In this document: in pieces, positions 1-5,270 of the stretch
How the letters are laid out: each line of letters starts with the position of its first letter
Position numbering within the stretch: the first letter of the stretch is position 1
Source: RYN-431 sp036388295
GTDB lineage: Bacteria; Planctomycetota; Phycisphaerae; Tepidisphaerales; Tepidisphaeraceae
Length of the DNA: 9,038 nucleotides
Direction of reading: 5' to 3'
NCBI GenBank assembly: GCA_036388295.1
Contig: DASVSC010000039.1
Coordinates: 1-9,038 of the forward strand
Translations under genes and position numbers: made by a program
The notes under the pieces: model-generated
The model's input: only the letters and a program-made list of their open reading frames with translations
What the model was told of the DNA's origin: nothing
Database searches by the model: none

Positions 1-690
1 ATTCTGGTGCTACTGGTGGTGGCCGTCACCGTGACGGCGATGGCGGCCATAACGGTCGTGGTGCCGCTGCTGGGGCGGGCGCGCGACGGCCTGAACGTGA
101 AAGGCGTCGGGCGATGGCCGTTCGCCGTTTACTTCGCGGCGCTAGGCCTGGGTTTCATGTTCGTGGAAATCCCGGTCATCCAGTCATTCACGGTCTTCCT
201 CGGCCAGCCGGCGGCGGCGCTGGCGGTGGTGCTGTTCGGCGTGCTGCTGGGCACGTCGCTGGGGAGCGCGCTGAGCAGCCGCTGGAAGCACCTGCCGCCA
301 CGACAGGTGTCGAACCGGCTGCTGGTGGTGCTGCCGATTCTGATCGTCCTGGCCGGCGCGATTCGCTGGGCCAGCGAAGGGCTGCTGCCGTCGCTGGCGT
401 ATTGGCCGATGCCCGTGCGGGCGGCAGTGGTGATCGTGCTGGTGGTGCCGTTCGGCGCGTGCCTGGGGACGTTTTTCCCGAGCGGATTGGCCGCGGTGTC
501 GAAGGTGGACGAGCGCGTCGTGCCGTGGGCGCTGGGGCTGAACTCCATCTGTTCCGTGCTCGGGTCGGTCGGCGCGATGTGCATCGGCGTTGTGGACGGC
601 TTCACGCTGGCGATGGTGCTGGGCTTGTGCTGCTACGTCATCGCGATCGTGGCGTTTCGCGGATTGAATCGTTCGGAATTGGCCAACTGA
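1..690 (+). CDS. C-terminal membrane part of a fused spermidine-synthase-like protein (5' partial)
   Basis: The frame is open from base 1, so only the last 229 codons are present. The stop is TGA at 688-690. The protein is almost entirely hydrophobic, with about six or seven membrane segments separated by short Arg/Lys-rich loops. The stretch around codons 47-80 (GFMFVEIPVIQSF, then FLGQPAAALAVVLFG and LGSALSSRW) is the recognisable signature. It matches the C-terminal membrane region of large bacterial proteins that carry a spermidine-synthase-like Rossmann domain between membrane segments, where the usual form is close to VEI-x-LIQ-x-F-x-LFLG. Later motifs PFGACLGTFFPSG and WALGLNSICSVLGS also fit that family. 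The presumed catalytic domain would lie upstream of the window, so substrate and reaction cannot be judged. A spermidine product is not implied, since most such fusions are uncharacterised. The next gene starts only 12 bases after the stop and may be co-transcribed. Confidence 0.72.
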   Translation: MLVLLVVAVTVTAMAAITVVVPLLGRARDGLNVKGVGRWPFAVYFAALGLGFMFVEIPVIQSFTVFLGQPAAALAVVLFGVLLGTSLGSALSSRWKHLPPRQVSNRLLVVLPILIVLAGAIRWASEGLLPSLAYWPMPVRAAVVIVLVVPFGACLGTFFPSGLAAVSKVDERVVPWALGLNSICSVLGSVGAMCIGVVDGFTLAMVLGLCCYVIAIVAFRGLNRSELAN

Positions 691-702
691 CGGGTGGATC
701 GA

Positions 703-2067
703 ATGAGGCGTCTGCGTCGATCGATCGAAAACGGATTCGCCCGACTTGCGCTCCTTTCCATCGCAGCGACGTCGGGCGGATCAGCGTATGCGGCCGCTCC
801 TTTATCGCCCGTGGCGCACGTGACCTTGCTGCCGGTCGGCCAGGCGTGGGCCCGAAACTCCGTGAACGTCGCCGTCTTCCGCAACGACCCGATCACCACG
901 GCGGGCGATCAGCAGTTCGTTTCCTACTACGACGCCGACGGCCGGGTCGTGATCGCGCAGCGGAAACTCGGCGATACGGCGTGGAAGACGACCGTCACCG
1001 ACCTCGCCGGCGACGTCACGGACGCCCACAACGTCATCTCGATGATTGCCGACGGCGACGGCTACCTGCACCTGTCGTGGGACCACCACGGCCACCCGCT
1101 GCGTTACGCCCGGTCGAATGCCCCCGGCTCAATCACGTTCACCAAGGCCGACATGACCGGCCAGACCGAGAAGAACGTGACGTACCCGCAGTTCTTCACG
1201 ATGCCGAACGGCGACCTGCTTTTCATGTTCCGTGACGGCGAAAGCGGTCGTGGCAATCTGGTGATTAATCGCTACGACACGAAGGCCAAAACGTGGTCGC
1301 AGTTGCACGCGAACCTGATCAGCGGCGAGAACCAGCGCAACGCCTACTGGCAGGCGTGCGTCGATCCGAAGGGTTCAATTCACGTCTCGTGGGTCTGGCG
1401 GGAATCGGGCGACGTCGCCTCGAATCACGACGTGTGTTACGCCCGCTCCGACGACGGCGGCCGGACGTGGAAGCGGAGCGACGGGACGGCCTACGCGCTG
1501 CCCATCACGCTCGCGACGGCGGAGATCGCCGCCGCGGTGCCGCAGAAGCAGGAACTGATCAACCAGACGTCGATGTGCACCGACACCGACGGCCGCCCGA
1601 TTATCGCCACGTACTTCCGGCCCGTCGGCGCGACGATCGTGCAGTACTTCATCGTCCGCCATGACGGCGTCGCCTGGAAGACGATCCAGACGACCCAGCG
1701 CAAAACGCCATTCAGCCTGAGCGGCGGTGGCTCCAAGGCCATTCCCGTTTCGCGCCCACAAGTGTTGGCCCGCACGATTGAGGGTAAGACGGGCGTGTGG
1801 GTTGTGTTCCGTGACACCGAGCGCGACAACCGCGTCTCGATGGCCGGCTGTGACGACGTGGCAAATCCGACGTGGACGACGCGCGATCTCACCGACTTCA
1901 GCGTCCGCTACTGGGAGCCGTCGTACGACCACGTCCGCTGGCAGCGCGACGGCGTGCTGAACCTGTACGTGCAAACCGCCGGGCAGGGCGACGGCGAAGG
2001 TCTGGAAGACGTCGGCCCGCAGACGGCGCACGTGCTGGAGTGGAAACCGCCGGCGAACGGCGAATGA
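703..2067 (+). CDS. Secreted BNR repeat-containing beta-propeller protein (BNR_4-like)
   Basis: This 454-residue protein resembles the BNR_4 family (PF15892). ATG 703 is preferred over in-frame GTG 694: a GGGTGG at 692-697 gives reasonable spacing, and ATG starts a clean signal peptide. The n-region is MRRLRRSIENGFAR, followed by a hydrophobic stretch and probable cleavage after the AYA ending at residue 30. Family landmarks are YLHLSWDHHGHPLRYARS (121-138), YPQFF followed by FRDGESGRGN (161-185), and NAYWQ then HVSWVWRES (213-235). An Asp box SDDGGRTW lies at 249-256. These predict a seven-bladed propeller exported from the cytoplasm. The fold is shared with some ulvan and rhamnose-glucuronic acid lyases of the PL24/PL25 type, which use His and Tyr residues, and the His cluster at 128-131 would suit that. 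The lyase function is inference only. It could equally be a non-catalytic sugar-binding protein or a sialidase-like hydrolase. The gene overlaps nothing, lies 12 bases after the membrane protein stop, and converges on the GH43 fusion. Confidence 0.8.
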   Translation: MRRLRRSIENGFARLALLSIAATSGGSAYAAAPLSPVAHVTLLPVGQAWARNSVNVAVFRNDPITTAGDQQFVSYYDADGRVVIAQRKLGDTAWKTTVTDLAGDVTDAHNVISMIADGDGYLHLSWDHHGHPLRYARSNAPGSITFTKADMTGQTEKNVTYPQFFTMPNGDLLFMFRDGESGRGNLVINRYDTKAKTWSQLHANLISGENQRNAYWQACVDPKGSIHVSWVWRESGDVASNHDVCYARSDDGGRTWKRSDGTAYALPITLATAEIAAAVPQKQELINQTSMCTDTDGRPIIATYFRPVGATIVQYFIVRHDGVAWKTIQTTQRKTPFSLSGGGSKAIPVSRPQVLARTIEGKTGVWVVFRDTERDNRVSMAGCDDVANPTWTTRDLTDFSVRYWEPSYDHVRWQRDGVLNLYVQTAGQGDGEGLEDVGPQTAHVLEWKPPANGE

Positions 2068-2124
2068 GCCGGCCGCCGTGACTTGAAAGCCTGTTCGAGT
2101 CGCTTAGAGCAACGTGGGATTCGA

Positions 2125-2181
2125 CGTAGCGTCTTTGTAGGGGCGACATACATGTCGCCCGCATTGCTAAAGGTCGCTACG
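2125..2181. repeat. Nested palindrome between convergent genes (REP-like element or bidirectional terminator)
   Basis: The core is gggcgacatacatgtcgccc at 2141-2160, a 9-bp perfect stem (2141-2149 with 2152-2160). It is enclosed by outer arms cgtagcg (2125-2131) and cgctacg (2175-2181). The outer stem continues inward as an imperfect pairing of tcttt with aaagg. The whole unit can fold as a nested hairpin on either strand. It lies between the stops of two convergent genes (2067 and 2199), the usual place for a bidirectional terminator, but neither side has a clear T-tract. The core looks like the dispersed GTAGGGGCGAC-type palindromes present in many copies in some bacterial genomes. That likeness is from memory and needs a genome search. 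Confidence 0.5.
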
Positions 2182-2198
2182 ACCAAAGCCGCGTTGCG

Positions 2199-5006
2199 CT
2201 AGTCGTCTTTTACCGGCGTTCCGAACACCGGCGTGCCGTCGGCCGCCCACGTCATTTTTTGCACGCGCGTGTGGCGGTTCGGGTCGTACAGCGGTTCGCC
2301 GATGATGTCGCGGTAGCTGCGGGCGTGGTAGACGAGCAAGTCATCGACGCCGTCTTCGCTTTTCGTGAAGCTGTTGTGCCCGGGCCCATAAATGCTGTTA
2401 TTCGCGTTGCTGGTGAAGACCGGCCGGGGTGATTTTGCCCACGATTTCGGGTCCATCAGGTCCGCCTTCACGTCGGCGGTCAGCAGGCCCATGCAGTAGT
2501 TGGCGTCGGTGGCGCTGGCGGAATACGTCATGAACACGCGTCCGTCGCGTTCGATGACGGCAGGGCCTTCGTTCACGCGGTGGCCACGCCGTTCCCATGG
2601 CAAGTCGGGGGCGCTGATCGCTACCTGCGGGCCGATGAGTTCGGTCGGTGACTTCATGCGCGACAGATACAAATCCGTGCCGCGTTTTTCTGGCGTGGTC
2701 TGGGCCCAGGCGAGGTAGCGTTGCCCGCCGACGACGAACGTGTGGGCGTCCAAGCAGAACGTCTCCCACTGCGTTTTAAGCTGCCCGAGTTCTTTCCATT
2801 CGCCCTTGAGTGGGTCGGCCGACTCGTTCGCCAGCACGTAAATGCGAATGGCCCATTTCTGGTCCGCGCGGCCGGCGGCGAAGTAGATGTACCAGCGGTC
2901 ATCAATCCAGTGCAGCTCCGGGGCCCAGATGTGGTTGCCCATTTCGCCCCGGTCGTGCTTGCGCCAGATCACCTTCGGCTCCGCTTTGCCGAGGTCGGCC
3001 AGGCGTGCGGTGCTGCGCAGCTCGATGCGGTCATACTCCGGCACGCTGGCGGTGAAATAGTACAAGCCGTCGGTGTGGCGCAGGGCCCACGGGTCGGCCC
3101 GCTGATACACGAGCGGGTTCGGCCACGGCCGGTCGGCCGCGGGCGCGGTGGCGGCGACGTTTGTAGTGGGAACGACGTCGGTCGGCGCGACCAGTTGCAA
3201 GGCGGTGGGGCGGTCCCGGTCGGCGACCAGTTGGCCGGCGTCGTTCAGGGTCAATTCGACGACCTGAATCGAACTGCGGCGTTGCTCGTACCCGTCTTTT
3301 GTAGCCTCCGCGCCGCGACGGCCGGGGTGGGTGAAGTAGAACAAATAAGCTTTGTCGCCGTTGACGACGACGTCGGCGTGGTGGCCGACGACAGCGTCGT
3401 CTTTTCCGAAACCGGGCTCGCTCAGCAGCCGTTGCGGTTGCGGCGTCCACTGAATCCCGTCGTCCGACCGCGCGACGCCGAGGCCGTTCCAATGGTCGAC
3501 GATCAGCCAGTAAGCCCCGCGCCAGCGGAACGCCTTCGGCCCTTCGCCGGGGGGCAGGTTCGCCTCCAGCCGGCCGAGCGGCTTCCATGTCAACAAGTCG
3601 GCGCTGGTCGCGACGTGGATCGACTTGTTGTCGCGTTCGTCGTTGTACCACATGCGCCAGGTGCCATCGTGCGTCCGCAGCAGCGAGGCGTCGAGCACGC
3701 GGTCGGACGACAGATTGATAGTCTTGGCATTTCCCCAGTGCAGCAGGTCCGGGCTGGTCAGGTAGACGATGCGGCGCTCGGCGTTCCAGTCGGTGTGCAG
3801 GCCCGGCACGACGCTGAGGAACATGTGGTAATGGCCGTCGTCGAAGAAGGCGTCGGGGGCCCAGTGCGCGTCGTCAGGGCCGCCGTAATCGATGTCGGCC
3901 GTGCCTTCGTACGTCCAGTTCCGCCCATCAGGCGAAGAGGCGATGCCGACGCGTGTGCCGTGCACCCAAGCGACGCCTTCCAGGTCCGGCACGTTCGCGC
4001 GGCGGTTGGTGTAAAGCATGAACCACAGGCGACGCTGGCGATTCCAAATCACGACCGGATCGGCCGCACCGTCGTGGACCGGGTCGCGGTAGAGCGGCTG
4101 CGGCGCGGTCGTCGCCTCGGCCGACAGCAGGCCACGCACGATGGCCGCCGGCACGGGAATGACTGAGCCGTGGCGCGCATCGGGCGAGAACTGAACGGTG
4201 GGCGTGACGTCTTCCCAGGATTTGAAGTCCTTCGTGCGAATCGCGCGCTGCGCCTGACGCGTCGTGTCGGCGTAGTACACGTACGCGTATTCGCCCACGC
4301 GCAGCGCCGTCGGCCCTTCGATGCCGCTGCCGGTGATCGGCGCGGACAGGTTGGTGTACGGCCCTTCGAGCGTGTCGCCGTGTGCGACGTGCAAGCATTG
4401 CTTCGCCGTCGGCCCTTGCGTGTCGTCTTTGACGAAAAGGTGATATCGATCGGTGTCTTTCAAGATCGTCGCGTCGATCGCACTAAAGCCGCCGTCGTAG
4501 AGCAGCCGTGTCGGCGTGAAGGAGACGAAGTCTTGCGTCGTCGTGCAGTAGATGCGGTGATTGAATGCGTTCGGGATCGCCTGTTCGGTTTCCACGAATC
4601 GGCCGGGAAGGGTGGTCGACCAGTGAATGAGAAAGTGGCCGGTGTCAGTGTCGAAGACGACTTCGGGCGCCCAGCAGTTGCGGGCCGTCGGCTCGTGTTC
4701 CATCACCGGCAGAGCCCGTTGCGGCGACCAGTTGATCAGATCGCTGGACTGCGCGTACCCAATAGTGCGGCCGCCCCGGCTGTCGGTCCAGACCATATGA
4801 AACGTGCCATCCGGCCCGCGCGCCAGGCACGGGTTTCGCATCAGCTTGTCGGTCCCGACGAGCGGCTTGAGATAACTGCGGTCTTGGTTCAGCGCCGTCC
4901 ACGTCAGGCCATCAGTGCTGTAGGCCAGACGTAGACCGTCGTGGCCGTCATCGCGGCAGGAAGCGAACAGGTAACATGTTGGCGGGAGTTGGACAGGGTC
5001 AGGCAT
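2199..5006 (-). CDS. Triple GH43-like five-bladed propeller fusion protein
   Basis: This 935-residue protein contains three consecutive GH43-like (clan GH-F/J type) propellers. Domain 1 (about 5-290) resembles bacterial family 43 proteins with PVMEHEP-x-ARNCWAPE (100-115). It has the modulating Asp at 178 (IDAT) and acid Glu at 230 (IEGPT), but Asn58 in RNP, where relatives usually have RDP. Domain 2 (about 305-600) shows Asp316 (ADPVV), Asp439 (LDAS) and Glu488 (GEGP). Domain 3 (about 628-932), after a Pro/Ala/Thr-rich linker at 605-628, shows Asp638 (RADPW), Asp753 (LDAHTF), Glu813 (NEGP) and GPGHNSF with His877, as in exo-acting alpha-L-arabinofuranosidases. The most probable activity is removal of arabinose or xylose side groups by domain 3; the substrates of the other two are unknown. 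There is no signal peptide, and an in-frame stop at 5022-5024 excludes a longer start. GGAG at 5014-5017, seven bases upstream, supports ATG 5006. Cytoplasmic action on imported oligosaccharides is inferred. Confidence 0.85.
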   Translation of the reverse strand: MPDPVQLPPTCYLFASCRDDGHDGLRLAYSTDGLTWTALNQDRSYLKPLVGTDKLMRNPCLARGPDGTFHMVWTDSRGGRTIGYAQSSDLINWSPQRALPVMEHEPTARNCWAPEVVFDTDTGHFLIHWSTTLPGRFVETEQAIPNAFNHRIYCTTTQDFVSFTPTRLLYDGGFSAIDATILKDTDRYHLFVKDDTQGPTAKQCLHVAHGDTLEGPYTNLSAPITGSGIEGPTALRVGEYAYVYYADTTRQAQRAIRTKDFKSWEDVTPTVQFSPDARHGSVIPVPAAIVRGLLSAEATTAPQPLYRDPVHDGAADPVVIWNRQRRLWFMLYTNRRANVPDLEGVAWVHGTRVGIASSPDGRNWTYEGTADIDYGGPDDAHWAPDAFFDDGHYHMFLSVVPGLHTDWNAERRIVYLTSPDLLHWGNAKTINLSSDRVLDASLLRTHDGTWRMWYNDERDNKSIHVATSADLLTWKPLGRLEANLPPGEGPKAFRWRGAYWLIVDHWNGLGVARSDDGIQWTPQPQRLLSEPGFGKDDAVVGHHADVVVNGDKAYLFYFTHPGRRGAEATKDGYEQRRSSIQVVELTLNDAGQLVADRDRPTALQLVAPTDVVPTTNVAATAPAADRPWPNPLVYQRADPWALRHTDGLYYFTASVPEYDRIELRSTARLADLGKAEPKVIWRKHDRGEMGNHIWAPELHWIDDRWYIYFAAGRADQKWAIRIYVLANESADPLKGEWKELGQLKTQWETFCLDAHTFVVGGQRYLAWAQTTPEKRGTDLYLSRMKSPTELIGPQVAISAPDLPWERRGHRVNEGPAVIERDGRVFMTYSASATDANYCMGLLTADVKADLMDPKSWAKSPRPVFTSNANNSIYGPGHNSFTKSEDGVDDLLVYHARSYRDIIGEPLYDPNRHTRVQKMTWAADGTPVFGTPVKDD

Positions 5007-5013
5007 CCGCGTG

Positions 5014-5017
5014 CTCC
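5014..5017 (-). promoter_or_regulatory. Ribosome binding site of the GH43 fusion
   Basis: GGAG on the minus strand with a seven-base spacer to the ATG at 5006. Together with the in-frame TAA at 5022-5024, it fixes the start of the 935-residue protein and rules out an upstream signal peptide in this frame. Confidence 0.6.
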
Positions 5018-5112
5018 GGTGTTAGCGGACAGCGGAATGATAACAAACGCCCCGTCCACTAGCGACTGACGCCCGACCCACCCGGGCGAGCAACGCCAGG
5101 CGGCCGGCAGGA

Positions 5113-5194
5113 TGGGAGCGACAGGATTCGAACCTGTGAAGGCAGAGCCAGCAGATTTACAGTCTGCCCCGTTTGGCCACTTCGGTACACTCCC
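5113..5194 (-). tRNA. tRNA-Tyr (anticodon GTA)
   Basis: Read on the minus strand this folds as a class II tRNA of 82 nt. The acceptor arm GGGAGTG pairs with CGCTCCC (one G-U), followed by discriminator A. The anticodon arm is GCAGA, loop CTGTAAA, TCTGC, giving anticodon GTA. There is a long variable arm with a GGC/GCC stem, as expected for bacterial tRNA-Tyr. The T-arm contains GGTTCGAATCC within ACAGG...CCTGT. No CCA is encoded after the discriminator. It lies 106 bases upstream of the GH43 fusion start on the same strand and could share its transcript. Confidence 0.97.
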
Positions 5195-5230
5195 GGCGAT
5201 CGCGGACGCCGGGGCGTCAGCGGGCGGAAC

Positions 5231-5259
5231 AGTGTGACAAGTCGGGGCGGGTAAGTCAA
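5231..5259 (-). promoter_or_regulatory. Candidate sigma-70 promoter for tRNA-Tyr
   Basis: On the minus strand, TTGACT (5254-5259) matches five of six consensus -35 bases. It is followed by a 17-base spacer and CACACT (5231-5236) as a weak -10 matching three of six. A start near 5224 would give about 30 bases of leader before the tRNA. The -35 and the spacing support it; the -10 is poor. Confidence 0.4.
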
Positions 5260-5270
5260 CCGGACCAAGC

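Noticed and set aside
114..1235. Forward frame of 373 codons across the first two genes
   Set aside because: It overlaps two recognisable proteins in another frame and its translation is Arg/Gly/Ala-rich with no domain.
1375..2031. Minus-strand frame of 218 codons opposite the BNR gene
   Set aside because: The forward BNR_4 motifs are unambiguous and this translation is an Arg/Val-rich shadow.
2721..4166. Long forward open frame of 481 codons inside the GH43 fusion
   Set aside because: It is antisense to three propellers with clear catalytic motifs. The translation is low-complexity Val/Arg/Gly-rich without motifs, typical of a GC-rich shadow.
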